Shown here: positions 48,375 to 60,518 of the stretch, one piece after another | How the letters are laid out: each line of letters starts with the position of its first letter | Position numbering within the stretch: the stretch's first letter is position 1 | DNA from: Ectocarpus siliculosus | Taxonomy: Eukaryota > Sar > Phaeophyceae > Ectocarpales > Ectocarpaceae | NCBI GenBank assembly: GCA_000310025.1 | Contig: FN649740.1 | Span: 838,336-902,335 of the forward strand | Reading direction: 5' to 3' | Length of the DNA stretch: 64,000 nt | Translations under genes and position numbers: made by a program | Notes under the pieces: model-generated | Seen by the model: the letters and a program-made list of their open reading frames with translations, nothing else | The model's database searches: none | Told to the model about the DNA's origin: nothing

Positions 48375-49906
48375 CCTCTCTCTTCTCACTCCCGCTCTCT
48401 CAAAAGGCGAGGGCATGCAACCTGGGCAACGTATGTCCCACCAGCAAGGCGGGCCTCCTCCTGTCCGTGGGCGTAGGCCTCAAGATCGACGTCGGCGACG
48501 CCGGCGTGTCGGAGGAGCACTCCGAGCTCTGGCTTACGTGGCTCGGGACGACCGTAGCGGACGCCGTCGCCGAGCTCACGTCCTTAGCGGCCGGGAACGT
48601 GGAAGCCGCCGTCACCTGCACGGACCCTCGGGCCGCAGATATCGCCGCCTTTGGCGGAGCAGCGGGAGCGAGTTTTGACTGCGAAGCCAAGGTACACACG
48701 TTCGTAACAGCAATTTAAATCCATCATCGAGGATCAATTGGAGGCGCACGCGCTCTTTGCACCCTAATTTTCCTGCCGCGCGCCGTTTGGCACCCTAGTT
48801 GTCTGGCCACGCTGTGGTTTTGTGTTCAGGAAACATGTTGGCTACAGCATGCAATCAGGCAAGTTGTGTTAGGTTTAGGGATAGGGATAGGGTCTGCGTA
48901 CCCCCTCCCTGTTTTATTTCCTCAATATGCTTGTGTTCTCGTGAACGCGGTCCGGTTTCTGATAGTGCGGCAGCGACGACGACTCAGGTGTATCCCTGGC
49001 CTCCCCCACGCCGCAGTGTTTGTTTTGTTTTGCATCGTGTGGTCTTTACAATACATTTGTTTTGGGCGTCCAAAAATGCGCCTTTTGGACACACCAGCCG
49101 GGGTCACACAGTTTAGGCCACACCGGGAGTCTTGCGAGGAGGACTCAGCCGTCCCCTTCCTCGCCTACCGTGAAATTGTTGGTACACAAAGACTGTTCGA
49201 CCACAAGGAAGAGTCCGCTTGTAGCGTGCACGCGCACGAGCGTCGTTACCGAACCCCCCCCCCCCCCCCCCCTCTTCCCAAACAGGTGGAGATGCACCTG
49301 ACCCCTAAGGTTGACAGCGTTGCCGCGGACAAGGTCGCCCAGGTGTTCAACAACGGCACGGGCTCCTCCTCCTCGTTCTCGGCATCCCTGTCCGCCGCCC
49401 TCCAGTGGGCTAAGCGGCAGCACTGGCTCCTGTCGGGCGTAACCGTGGCGGCGGGGTCCGCCGGGCCCGTCTCGGTGTTCATTGCCAGCAACGGGGAGGC
49501 CTACCACCCCCAGGAAAGCAACCGCCTCCAGAGCGCGAGACCCGGCAGGTCCGGCTCCGGCCCGCAGGGTGCCAGGCTGATGCTCACGCTCGCGGGCGTG
49601 GTGGTTGCGGTTCTCGCCGCGCTCGTGCTTCGGGTGAAGCACTTGAGAGTGCCGGGGGAGGGGGAGGGGAGGCCGTCTGGGGCGGCGGCGGCGGCGGCGG
49701 CTGCGGTGCTGGGTTACCGTCGGGTGGACGAGGTGGAGATGTCCGCTCGTGGTGGCGGTCACTCTCGCGACGCTTCGCGGGAGCTATCGATACGCTCACG
49801 CTCCCCCTCCGTCGCCGCCGCTAGCGGCGGCGACGGAGGGGGCGAGGGGGTAGATTCTGCTGAGGGCCGTTTTGCGGTACGAAGAACGGTAGGGGAAGGC
49901 AAGTGA
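36383..49906 (+). CDS. membrane-anchored aspartic protease (family A1) with Cys-rich tail
   Basis: Eleven exons join in phase: 36383-36948, 40207-40276, 41663-41872, 42589-42726, 43154-43312, 43584-43747, 44608-44770, 45833-45940, 47149-47490, 48407-48691 and 49286-49906, about 941 residues. An Ala-rich hydrophobic N-terminus looks like a signal peptide or anchor. The pepsin fold has catalytic IIDTGSHFTAFP (Asp-144) and IIVDSGTTDTYLP (Asp-355), the flap-region YSEGSSW, and the C-terminal GGVLGANVMLD and VGFAEGVCDY. After residue 490 come Cys-rich segments (CVTAKKRVQKCNARCPKG, CPEAMEKESRECVEDCP, ELWTECSLDC, CNLGNVCPTSK) recalling thrombospondin type-1 repeats. A membrane helix (LTLAGVVVAVLAALVL, about 833-851) and a basic, Ser/Gly-rich cytoplasmic tail follow. 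It is probably a type I secretory or surface protease; substrates are unknown. Exon 8 fits only with a GC donor (GAG|GCATGT). Confidence 0.87.
37694..37865. repeat. GCCTGA/TCAGGC cluster 1
   Basis: Ten copies of the hexamer in about 170 bp of protease intron 1. Four TCAGGC come first, then six GCCTGA, several extended to TTGCCTGA or TCAGGCA. Confidence 0.8.
38803..38937. repeat. GCCTGA/TCAGGC cluster 2
   Basis: Six copies in 135 bp of the same intron. One GCCTGA is followed by four TCAGGC and a final GCCTGA, mostly within TCAGGCA. It lies 1.1 kb from cluster 1. Confidence 0.75.
40370..40580. mobile_element. R2 MITE-like element, copy 3
   Basis: A 211-bp element about 90 bp downstream of protease exon 2. 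The left arm contains CACACCCCCTGGACCGATTT and the reversed right arm CAACACCCCCTGGACCGATT. It is the best-preserved copy. Its centre shares TCTTCGTCGAGGAGTAA with copy 2. Confidence 0.8.
44322..44437. repeat. 38-bp tandem repeat, three units
   Basis: Units contain GTTCAATGTCCCTTTGAG followed by TTTTCTGTTTTTGTTTCTTT; the third has one extra T. It is in protease intron 6, shortly upstream of exon 7. Confidence 0.85.
44790..45066. repeat. 94-97-bp tandem repeat, three units
   Basis: CCGCGCTAACCGGCTGACCA recurs at 44811, 44908 and 45002, each followed by a GTCAGTCT(C/G)AGTG block and an A-rich stretch. The array begins just after the exon 7 donor of the protease gene. Confidence 0.85.
46404..46637. 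mobile_element. R2 MITE-like element, copy 4
   Basis: A 234-bp element in protease intron 8. Inverted ends begin CGTAGGCTGCATAGGATACC on the left and CGTAGGTTGTATACGTAAGA on the reversed right, then converge on the shared TTTGAAAATCGGTCCACGGG arm. Confidence 0.75.
47518..47700. repeat. CTG microsatellite grading into GTTG/GGTGGT repeats
   Basis: About 13 CTG units start 27 bp after the exon 9 donor of the protease gene, followed by degenerate GTT and GGT triplets to about 47700. Confidence 0.85.
48319..48371. repeat. CT dinucleotide repeat at a splice acceptor
   Basis: About 26 CT units form the pyrimidine tract 35 bp upstream of the exon 10 acceptor of the protease gene. Confidence 0.85.
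49803..49842. repeat. perfect 40-bp palindrome in a coding exon
   Basis: Twenty bases, CCCCCTCCGTCGCCGCCGCT, are followed at once by their exact reverse complement, with CTAG at the centre. It lies in the last protease exon (about residues 908-921, SPSVAAASGGDGGG) and can extrude as a loopless cruciform. Confidence 0.9.
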
Positions 49907-52900
49907 AGCAGGCGTAATCGGGGGGGGGATGTGTCCCCCTATAACAACTTGAAAATTTTTGTTAAACCGGAACAAAGGTGTTGTGTGTGCAGGCAACGCT
50001 TCGTTTGACCTCTAGGCGCGGTTTGCCCGTGGGAAGGCGGGTTGAATGGAAAGATGGCGCGTGTTTGTGGAGGTGACCTCTGTTAGGTGGATCTCGATGG
50101 GAGCCGTGGCATCCTGGCGGTGTATTTATTTGGGGGCAGTGGGCTTCGCTCGCGACGAACACGTTTAAAGAGACCACAGCATTGGGGATCGGTGGTGGTG
50201 TGTGGCGTAAGGTTAGCGGTCTTGCGGCATTCAAGTGTCAAGTTTGTTTCTGATTGTAACTGCTAATATAGACTCAAAAGGGATAGAGTATTATGTTGTA
50301 TTGGCTGGACGTCGGCCGCGTTGTCTGCTGCACATGGGGGACTGGATGAAGCCACGGAAAGTGGTATTCGGTGGTAATCTCAGGGTCAAGCTCTGGATGA
50401 TACACCGAAGTACCCTGTTTCCAAGAGGAGGCCGCGTTCATTATACACCATATTTATTAGTCTATATAGCGTGCGTTGGTTTTGCGCCGTGGCCGGTTCC
50501 TAAACAGCCCGTGCTTTTCATCTTTACATATTTTGACGCGAACCCGGCACACCCGGTGACGATTTCCGATTTTGTGGAACACGTGAGTACGCTTGTACCC
50601 CATGGGCTTTCAAGAACTCTGCAAGGGTAGAGTGCGCCTTCCCTAGAGTGGCAAAATGTTTGGTTTGTAGTGGGGTGCTGTATGCATAGCTCTATGTTGT
50701 CCCACGCGCTGTCTCCAAGGAGTGTAGCCGGTGCCAGAATGATAGTAGCCGGCTGTATGATGTTGCGGCCTACGTGCCACTGCGCGATGTCATCCTTCAC
50801 AGTAGGTAAGATGGGGTGTGTTTATGAAATGATCGTAGCCAAGCCTGTGTCTGGTTGCGTGGGTCGGAGGAGTTGTGGCCACTACGCAGGTAATAGTACT
50901 TAGGCCATGCTGCTACAAAAGACACAAATGGACGATGCCGTCAATTCGTACCAACTCTGGTGCACTGCTTTGTTTTTCCTCACACCAATCGAGAGCCTCG
51001 GAGACGCCTGTGTGCTTACGGCAACCCTTCGCTCTTGCCACCACCGACTGAGCTGTGGCGGCGACCTATCCACAAGTCGCGGGTAGTTTGAGCGGGAAAA
51101 AAGTGCCAACTCTGCTGTTTGTCGAGCTAGCGCCGGAAGTGATAAACGTAGTGGATTGCATGGTCGAGAAGGCGAATTGTGCGATTTGTAGCATGGGGGC
51201 GGGAGGGTAGCCTGGGCGGGCGGGCGGGCGGGCGGGCGGGTGGGCGGGTTGGTTGGGGGGGTACCCTAGGCCGGGGGAGGGATAGGGGAGCGGGGATAAC
51301 CTGGGTGGGGGGGGGCAGAATAGGTGTGATGGAAGTAGTGCATGCACATGCGTGTGCCGCATGTACGCGCCCGTGTGTCATGTGTGTTTGTGGTGTACTC
51401 GATTCCTGTGTACGTCTCGCGCAATGTACTTTGCGCGATTATTAAACCTTGGTTGATTGTGTGATTCTGTATAGGCATAACTGCTCTTGGAGAGGAGAGG
51501 AATGTCCCTTGTTTGTTTGTTGTTAGCGTGGCGAGTGCCACTATTCCGTCATGGGCATGGCCGCATGCGTGCGTGTTGTGTAGTTTTTTTTTTGAAGCAA
51601 AAGTGTTACTCCTGCGTGGTGTGTTCACGGCGAAAGGGAGCCCCCGTCGTCGTTCTGCGTACGATTTTCGAGACTTTTTCTTCAATGTGTTACAGATGAC
51701 CTGCTGTTAGCTTTCGTTGTTGCTGGGGCAACCTGGGTGGGTACGTGGGCGGGTAGAAGGGAATGGTATCGGGGGTGAGGGGTTGGGGGCCCCGGGTGAT
51801 ATGATGTTGGGGGTCGATTTACGTAAGTGCTGTGACAGCGTCTCGCGGTGTCAAACCAATGGAAAGGGAACCACGACCAGCCCCTACCCGCCACCTTCTC
51901 ATCTGGTCTGTTGTTACATCCAGGATGTGCATGACTTTCGGTAAATTCGAGCAAGGTGCCTCCCAAGCGATAAAGCATCACTATTTGCTGTGCGAAACAT
52001 CGTGGCCCAGCTCGTTGAACATCATAAGCACGAACAGTAGTGCGGGGAAGGTAAGTAGCGTGTCTCCCTCCACCACCAGGATCAGTGAGGTCGCTCCTCC
52101 GCCTCTCGCCACTCTTCTTCTGTGGAAAAAGGGCACTTTGACTGGCCGGGGGTATCCCCGGTGAGGCGCTGAAGCCTGCCTTGCTTTCTCCCCGCAAGCT
52201 AAAAGGGCGTAAACAAAACAGGTAGCCTTCTCTCTGGTTCAACCGTTTTGAGTACACATACCCAAGAGGCAGCTATTTAGCTCTCCGGCTGGCCCTTCGA
52301 GAACCTCCCGGCGTGCCTGTGGCCAAAATAGACTATCAGTGTATTGGACGTTCGCAGTTTTTTTGTTTATTTTAACATGTTGGATGAATCATGCAATCGG
52401 GGGAAGTTGGGTAAGGGTTAGGGATGAGGTCTGCGTCCCCCTCCCCCCCTGTTCTATCTCCACATATATATGCGTAAACTTAACTAATACATACGTACTT
52501 TCTCGCGGAAGGCGGTCCCGAAATAAATGGTCACAATCCGCGGAAAAGGATACCATCGCAATTCCTGCCGAAGTGAGTTGTGATGCTCGCACCCTTACTA
52601 CTTTTTTTGCGTGTGACACCTCGCGCCAGACGATGGCCAATGACGAGCGAGGCCGCTGACGCCACAGCGGGATGCGGCTCTCTGTGAAAACCACCATCAC
52701 AGCAGTTGCAACAGCAGTCAGCAGGCCAAGGACAAACAAACGTGGAGCTTCCACTCACTGCTTCCGGCGTCGGCCCATGTGCGCGACGACGACCTGGTGT
52801 TACGCCATTTTATCCGGGAGAGGTGTACCAATGATCGTTGCGGGTACTTGATGCATGCCTGCCGCTGGGAGGTTGCAGTCGTGGGCACTGTTTACGTGAG

Positions 52901-55276
52901 GCATCACCGTCATCGGCACGACACGACTTGTTTAAGACGGAACAGAAACTGAAACCCCAATTTCAAAGGGGCTTCAGAAAGTCAAAAACAAATCAAGAAC
53001 TCGAAACGACCTGGTCATTTGTTGTCTTGGCAAGAAAAAAAACACACAGCTACATGTATGCATACATAAGGCACACAGCTTGATTATCGTGCGAGCACTA
53101 CTTATTGCGTACAGCAGAGGAAGCGGCAGCAGCCGCGCCATCGTCGTTATCATACTTCCTTGGAACCTCTCCCCTGCAGGAGCAGCAGAAACGTAAAGAA
53201 AAACAGCGAAAACATGAACAGAAAGATACAGACACCAGCACCTCTCACCAACGTAGACGTGCAAGCGTACTTTCTGCATCGACGTGTACGATGGTCGTGG
53301 CTCGGTGTCCATCCCAATTGTTATGGCTTTGCTGCTGCCTTCATACTAAAAACATTCAGACCTCCATTCAATACCCCTGTCCTCTCCCCTACTGGCACAA
53401 CAGGCAAGGACAATCAATCATCTATCTGCAAAATATATACATGACACAGGTAGCAGTAGCTTCGATTAGCACGGAATTAAGGTTTACCAGGCAAAGAGGG
53501 GCACAATATCCGTCACATTCCCTTCTCCGGCAGAACAGGGTACCCCTTTCCACCATTGAACCACAAGCTCCTTCTTCTGAGTGCCCTCCTTTGGCCAAAT
53601 TTTCATCATGTGTACCGCCTTGTGGCGATCCGATTCCCGCCCACTAACATAAAAAAGATTGCCACCCGCCCTTTCCTGTTCATGCCACCCTCTTTGGGAA
53701 AAAGCTCGGGATTCTTCGGCACGACCCCGCATCCCGCGGCCAAAACCCGGCTCTTGTTGGTCCAAGGCATGTCCCCTTTAGAAACTCTACCGCGAACACT
53801 AACCTTTCATCCTTATCCTGACCCCCGACTGGCTGTACAATGGGAGAGTCTACGTTCGCTGTGTTGGGGGGATATACTCTCAAGTCACTGGTGCTGCTGT
53901 GCACGGCTACAGACGCTGGAGGGTCATTGCTGCGACTGATGCTGGATCACGGCTTGTGCCGGTGGCCGGCCGCTTCACTCCGTACCCTATTGTGGCATTT
54001 TTGGTAGGATAGGAAGTAACAGGAATGCCGGCGGCCACCGGTTTCAACTTCGGGCAAGATCCTAGAAGCGTGATTTGAATACCCTCTTCCACCTCGCTCA
54101 CAACAAGTACATCGAGGCATGCTGACGACTCGAGGCCCAAAAACGACAGCTAACACAATCCCAACAGCGAAAGAAACAAAAGTACACCGAGTGCACGCAC
54201 ATGCGCGCACCTTTTCAGAAAGCAAGATCTAGTCCCACGCGACACAAACGGAGACAGGCTTACATCTAGGGAAAGGGGCCAGATAATTGCATCAGCGTGG
54301 TGCACTAACGGTGACACACAAAAAGCCATTTGTCCTGATACAAAACCACCTGTTTCGTCTGCCCTGCGAAAAAAACGAATACTGTAGGTACGCCATATGT
54401 TTATGTGTACCGAGTAAATCACACCGTGAACAGGTCCACACGCTCCTCCGCACGTCAGCCAATATGCTCGGCGCCGGCATTTTTTTGCCCACTTCCACGT
54501 TAAAAAAAAACACTTGCACAAGAGGCATGTTTTCCACGTCTCTCCTGCCGTACACTGCCACACTGCGAAATAGAACAACAAGAGGAAATGGTTCGAGAAA
54601 GGACTCAAAGACAAGAAGCAGTCTTCGGCAGTTAGCAGCAGCAGATGCTTTTACCTCGTGTGATGCCACCGCAGACGGCTTCTGCTACATACGATCATCA
54701 CAACTAAAACGGAAGAGAAACAAACACAAATTCGTCACAGAAACAACCTCAACCCAGGCGTCGAGGGGATCGCACAGCCCAACGGGAGGCTTAAAAATAC
54801 TTTACAAGGTTGAAATATAGCCCGGTCTCGCCAACCTTGCTTGGTGGCGCCCCCGGCGCGTTAAATCAGTACACCAGCCGCCTGAACAAGAAGTGGTCCT
54901 TCAGGTTGGAAGATAATACAAAAACGCTCATCAAACGTTCATCAATTCCAGAACAACGCATCAAATAGCAGCTCTGTGGTGGCTGCCGCTCCGCTCGTGG
55001 GGCGAAAAAAAATGTTCTAAAAATTGTCCGTAGAACGTGTCGACCGACAATGCGAAATACCCAAGCGACGCACCCGCCCATTTCCTCCTCGCCTCTCTCA
55101 TCATCTCCCAACTACAGCACGCTCCACTTCAGGAGTTGAAAAGGGGGGACTCTGTTCTCGCGCCAAACAAGAGCTTTGAACCCTACCCACACTAGAGAGC
55201 CTAGTAGCAGCCACTCCCTGTTCGTGTTTACCCACTCATCGACCAAGCGTCGAGGAGGGTTGCGCAACAAGTTTCG
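49907..55276. other. gene-poor region, 5.4 kb
   Basis: No gene is called with confidence. A (GCGG)n G-rich run lies at about 51210-51250. A repeat also found at 48840 is at about 52375-52470. On the minus strand, an ATG at 52778 is followed by CA|GTGAGT and, 77 bp on, TTTTCACAG at 52682; this is a textbook short intron with a TGCTGAC branch-like site. However, the resulting protein (MGRRRKQ..., then PHPAVASAASLVIGH) is not recognised. Confidence 0.35.
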
Positions 55277-55843
55277 TTAGGTAGTGACACCTTCTTCTGT
55301 ACTCCCGCTGCTGGTGGCACGGGCGTCCTCCTCCTTTCGTCGCTCCGGCTCCGACATTTTTCTTCTCCCCCGCAACCGACCATCCCTCCCTCTTGGTGGT
55401 CCCCGCCCTCTGCTATCCATCCCGCCTGCCCCATCCCCGCCCCCCCCTGGCGGCTCGGCGCCACTACCCCCGACACCAGCACCCGCAACATCACCACTAG
55501 CCGTGGCATCTCCACAGCCGCTGACTGCCTGGGTACTGCTGTCGAAACTCATCGGACGTACTCCTCGAAGGCGAGCAGCACTCCCACCGCCAGCGAGACC
55601 GGCTCTCGACGCTGAAAGTCTCCGCCTCGAGTGAGAATAGCGCAAGACCTTCATGTCGTGACCGCCGGCGCCGACAGCAGGCCGCCCCCGCGCCGGCCAG
55701 CGAGAAGAGGGGGGCCCGCCACCGCTTGACGACAGCAGCTGCGGCGAAAACAAGCGCCTGCCGCTACCCGATGAGTCCCCCGCCGCGGCCACCAACACCA
55801 CCAGCACCACCACTCCACCTAACGTCACCACACCCGAAAATAT
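55277..55843 (-). CDS. terminal exon with membrane segment, unidentified
   Basis: An acceptor with a long pyrimidine tract ending CTGGCTCAG opens a 567-bp phase-0 exon to a stop at 55277. It encodes 188 residues starting IFSGVVTLGGVVVLVVLVAA, a membrane helix, then a Gly/Ser/Arg-rich, low-complexity tail ending SGSTEEGVTT. This may be the last exon of the gene whose large exon ends at 57961 in the same phase, but intervening exons were not found. No family was recognised. Confidence 0.4.
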   Translation of the reverse strand: MFSGVVTLGGVVVLVVLVAAAGDSSGSGRRLFSPQLLSSSGGGPPSSRWPARGRPAVGAGGHDMKVLRYSHSRRRLSASRAGLAGGGSAARLRGVRPMSFDSSTQAVSGCGDATASGDVAGAGVGGSGAEPPGGGGDGAGGMDSRGRGPPRGRDGRLRGRRKMSEPERRKEEDARATSSGSTEEGVTT

Positions 55844-57960
55844 CTGAGCCAGGCGGGCGGACGCGCAAGGACGAAAAAAGGTGTGTGAGCGTGTGGGTGC
55901 GCAAAAAGGTGGAAGAAAGGTAAACCCCACATGCAGGGGCATGGCAAAAAGGGGCGAGCGTTTCCGCTTTACCAGGTGTTGGGAGCGGAGGTGTAAGAGA
56001 ATCAAAGCCGGGCTGGGGTATGACAGCTCCTCAACTTATTTACAATGCAACGGGCCAAGCATAAAACAAAGACAAGCCTGGACACGCAGATTGAAGCGTC
56101 TCGGATCGATTGTAGGTGCTGTGACCAACCGGGTTGTGGTGTAACGTCTACAAGACATCAACGAGACTTGCTTGGCGGAAGAACACTACGCTCTCACCGG
56201 GAGCGGAACGACAACAATACGATACGGGTTTCCGTTTTTTTTTTTTTCCAGCCTACGGCAGTTCTTCTTTCACACGAAGGGCTCCCTACGAAGGTCATCT
56301 TTCAAGAAGCTGTTTCTCCGGGATACCTCGCTCAAGGCGGCGAGTGCGTAGCACTAGAGCCGCATCACCGTCAAGGACGAACCACAATCAACCATCAGCT
56401 GTGCCGCCGTGGGCCCGAGCAAGCTAAAACAAACTACCCGTGGTGAAAGCTCTCGAGGAGCGTGGCAGTCATACAGTGACACACATATATAAACATTGAT
56501 ATGTACTGACACACATGTATGAACCATGTTGAACAGGGGGAGATAAACAGAACCATCAAGCGCCCTCCCGGGCCGCGCATTAAAACCCGCTTGGGGCCAC
56601 CGGCTATCCACATACACACGGCTACGGAAAACACCCACGAGGAGAAGGAAGAGCAGCGACCTTGAGGAAGGGCTTCATCTGCTTACTTGTAGGACAACTT
56701 TTTTCCCTGATTAACCTCATGTACCAGAGTCTTAACACACGCCAAACAAGTGCGCCAGGATAGAGGCAACCAACCACGCGGGAGTCACCACACGACTTCG
56801 TACCGGGGCAAGGGGCAACTTCCCAAACATACATGCGCTGAGCAACCGCATTCGCATATTTCCACAAACTGGGACGAACGCATATACACACTCGCAATAG
56901 TTACAAAAATGCTGATGTTAGGGAACAAGAGAGAGGTAGGTAGGTGCGGTTTGTTTGTCTTCCCCAAAAAAAAAAAATTGAACGTTGTAGACACAAGTGC
57001 AACTAATGCGTTTGACAACTGCTCTAACTTGTCCATCAGTTGATTTTTGTACCCCGCCCGACAAGGTTAAGGACATACCGTCCGTGGAACATGAAAACAA
57101 GCGTGTTCCTTACAAACCAAAACGAAAAAACAAAACAAGTTTCGTAATAAGTCTGCTTGTCACAGAGGCATCGAAGCAATGAGCAGCGAGCGGTGGTCGT
57201 AAAACTAAAAACGCAGCTACTGACGTACAGAAAACTTTCGTTATTTCAGCTCGGCACTCAAGACTAGAGTCCCGGCGGAATTGTAAATCTGGTCAGTTGC
57301 TAAATGCTCTGTTTATATATAATAAGGAAGCAAATGAGAGAAGAGTTTTGTAGTGCAGCAGTAGTAGCAAAAACCAGTAATTATGCACGGAAGTCGTGTG
57401 CTGCACAATTTACAAGCACTCCGTCTAATGGTGCGCAGCAGCAGTCATGCCACTGACGTCACGAGTTCGTCGTTAGTGCTTTGTGTCACAGCTATTCCAC
57501 GGATATGCATAGCATAAGTCATCACACATCGCACACAAACTGCACCAGCGGAGAGAGAGAGAGAAGTGGGGGCCCACACAATTCAGCTGCATACCGCTGC
57601 TAAACTTGAACACATTCGCGACGGTACGCACATACACCAACGGAGAGCTAGTGCTTGGAATAGTACTGCTGTAGCCCACGGCCCTGGTCGATCGCATGTT
57701 TTTGTTCTGTGCGTGACTACAGCAGTCAGCAGTTCAACGCCCTTTCTTTCAACGCACTGACGCTTGTTTGAGTCCATGGGGCGAAAGCTGCAACTACTAG
57801 CGCTCCCGCGGGGTAGTAGGAGCGTAGTACTACTGCCGATCTGCGTGATCTGACAAAAATCTTTCCGAGAGAATCATTTTTCAAACCTGTTGCACAAAGG
57901 GGCCAGAACACGAGAACAAAAAAGCCGTGGGTTTGGCATGAAATGGCAAATGCTTCCCAC

Positions 57961-58944
57961 CTTCCCCCAAGGCCAAGATCTTCGCAGGCAGCTGCACTGT
58001 ATCGCTCTCTCCCCGGGCTCCACGGGCTCGTCATCCTCGCCCCCGAAGCTGGACCGCTTGGCTATTCGTTCCGCGGGGCCATCTCTTCTAGTAGCGGAAC
58101 CTCCTTTGGTCTCTTCCTCTCCTCCTCCGCCGCTGCTGCTGCCCCCTTTGCTCCCTCGACGAAATTTACTCTTCTTACGATCAAGTTCTTCCGGAGCGGC
58201 CGCGGCGGCGGCGGCGGCGGCCACGCCCTTGGCGCTCTCCTGGCTGTCGCCCGTGTTCATCGTGCTGCCGCTGTCGCCGCTCAGGGACAAGGCCGTGGTG
58301 TTCGCGCTGCTGTTACCGACCGCCGCCGCCGCCACCGCCGCAGTGCCGCCGTTCGTAGTCGCAGGGGCCGTCACCTCGCCGACCAATCTGTCCGCTCCTC
58401 CTACCGTGGCGGCTCCGTCAGCGGTAGCAGCAGTGACACTGATAGATGTGTGACTCTCACCCCCGGTGGACATTGCACCGCCTCTGGACGCGAGGTTTCG
58501 GCGGCCCCCCATATACTGCGCAAGGCTGTTGTGGAGGCGCTCCTCGCCCACCGTGGCCGGAATCCGCGGCTCTATGGCTCGCCCGAAGGTCTGCCTGCCG
58601 CCGAAGAAAGCCCCCGAGGCGGTGTTGACCAAGAAGCTCATGTCCGAGGAAGCGGCCGAGCTCGTCTCGAACTGACTCTCCTGCCGTTCCTTTTGTCGGC
58701 CGGTAGGGTCGTCGTCGTCCGTCCCCGCGGAGGACGAGGAGGAGGAGGAGGAGGAGGTCTCCGAGGCAACGTCGGCCACGCGGGGGTAGGGCAACGGCGC
58801 CGCGCCTTCCGCCGCCGGCTGCACCCTTAGCGATTTAGCTTCTCTCTTGTCCTCCTTGGTAACCTTCACGTTACCGAGGTCCACCACGGCGCCCAGGCCC
58901 AGGCCCGGCGCCGACGTCGGCTGCCCCGCCGCGGCTGAGTTCTC

Positions 58945-58975
<31 letters not shown>

Positions 58976-59489
58976 GGGCGAAACGGCTTCCCTCTGCCCA
59001 TGCTGGGCCCGAGCATTGCGCCCCCGTTCGCGGGAACCTTAGCTGTCGCAAGCCCGGTCCCCGGTGCGCCGAGGCGCACGGGTATGGTGGCATCAAAGTC
59101 ATCATCGACGCCAACGGTCCTCTGCCAACCGTGAAGCGCGACCGCTTGCGGCTTCTTCGGCTCCCCGGCGTCCGTGTAGTAGACCGAAGGGTCGTCCGAG
59201 GTCAGCGGGTTCTGCTCACTGTACGAGTACTGGGACCCGAGAGAAGGCGTGGTGCCTGCAGAGGGTGACATGTCTGCTTGCTGGTTCATCTTTTTTTTCT
59301 TCCGCTGCTGTTGCTGCTGCTGCTGAAGAACCCGAATCTGGGCTCTCTCGCCGCGCACGCACTCTGCAGACGCTCCGGCAACGTCCCCAGATGCGGTAGG
59401 CAGTCGGCGAGGGATGTGCCACCCCTGTGTGTCGGCGCGCCTGACCACGCCGGCGTGTATGTAGTGCGCCCAGCTCTCGCGGAGTGTCG
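57961..59489 (-). CDS. large low-complexity exon, unidentified protein
   Basis: A 1,529-bp exon stays open from a GAACTGCAG acceptor (59490) to a GGGAAG|GTGGGA donor, entering with two bases and leaving in phase 0. It encodes about 509 residues: TLRESWAHYIHAGVVRRADT near the start, a Gln run followed by RKKKK, SQYSYSEQNPLTSDDPSVYY, a second Gln run, then Ser, Ala and Gly runs and basic KKSKFRRGSKGG. It looks largely disordered. No domain was recognised. The upstream start is unknown; an internal Met (MNQQADMSPSAG) could also start the protein. Confidence 0.45.
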
Positions 59490-60518
59490 CTGCAGTTCCA
59501 GAGCTTGGTTGTCGTTGTGCCGTTTTTCGAGATATACCACGGCACCCCCTCCCCCCCCCCCTTAGCATGTGTTTTCCAGCACCCCTCTCTATTTTCAAAT
59601 GTTACATATGTGTATGATCAAGGCAGCCACGCCCGCCGCTTGTTGTGTGTTCCTAGGGAAGCACAGCAGCAGCAGCAGTGGCGTGGTTTCGGGACAAAAT
59701 GGGCCAGGATAGGACGCGTTCGGAATCGAAGGTGTGATTAAAGGTGTGATTGTGAATTGGAATCAGGCGTAGGTGAACCGAGAGCTGCATTGGTTGGATG
59801 CTTCCCCTGCGCAACAGTATACGGTGAAAGGGACTGCTTGCTGTACATACCCGTATGCATACGATGAGCTATGCATGTACCTGCAGGCGCGGTGGCGTGT
59901 GTTAGATTATGTACGAGCCAATGGGATTAGTGATTAGGGACAGGTGTTGTTCTGAAGGATGGATGATGCAACCCGACGCGGCTGCTATTCTCCCTCAACC
60001 ACGTTGTGGGTTGGGCAGTGTTGCCGTTGTGGTCCAGCACCTCGTGTACAGGTCCGTACAGGACCTTGGGTGAAAATGATTCCGTCGAGAGAGTACACGC
60101 GCATGTTGTCCTGGTTTCAGATCTCGGCATGTCACGGCCAAGCTACCGCAGTATTGCCCTTCTATCTGCATCTATTCACGAAGTGCTGGACGGGTAACAA
60201 GGGCGAGAGGATTGCCGGACCCTTGTCGCGATGAAGTGGAAGGCACCGAATACAAACACATTTTTGCCCCGGATATCGGATATCGGAGTAATCGGATACA
60301 GTCTGAAGCGTGGCTTATTCGCCGTTGAACCGTTAGGAGAGAGCCAAGACTATTGCTTGCTTACGGTAGGAAGAGATCCCCCCGAGCGACTGTGACACAC
60401 GCAATGGTTAAACCAAAAAACAGGACAGAACCAAGCATAGCACGCACCCCTCAACCATAGACTGCGACTTCAAAGGGCAGAATATTCCGCTCTGCGCGAT
60501 GTACCTTAGAGGTCGCAG
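59490..60518. other. region between two divergent genes
   Basis: This lies between the minus-strand low-complexity gene and the plus-strand PHD gene. No exon, RNA or element was recognised; the first exon(s) of the minus-strand gene may lie here. Confidence 0.4.

Noticed and set aside
48866-49285. Upstream extension of the last protease exon
   Set aside because: The open frame continues left of 49286, but that part contains a dispersed repeat and a poly-C tract ending in a clear CAAACAG acceptor.
57943-58830. Open frame of 295 codons on the plus strand
   Set aside because: It is antisense to the large minus-strand exon and reflects its GC-rich low-complexity codons.
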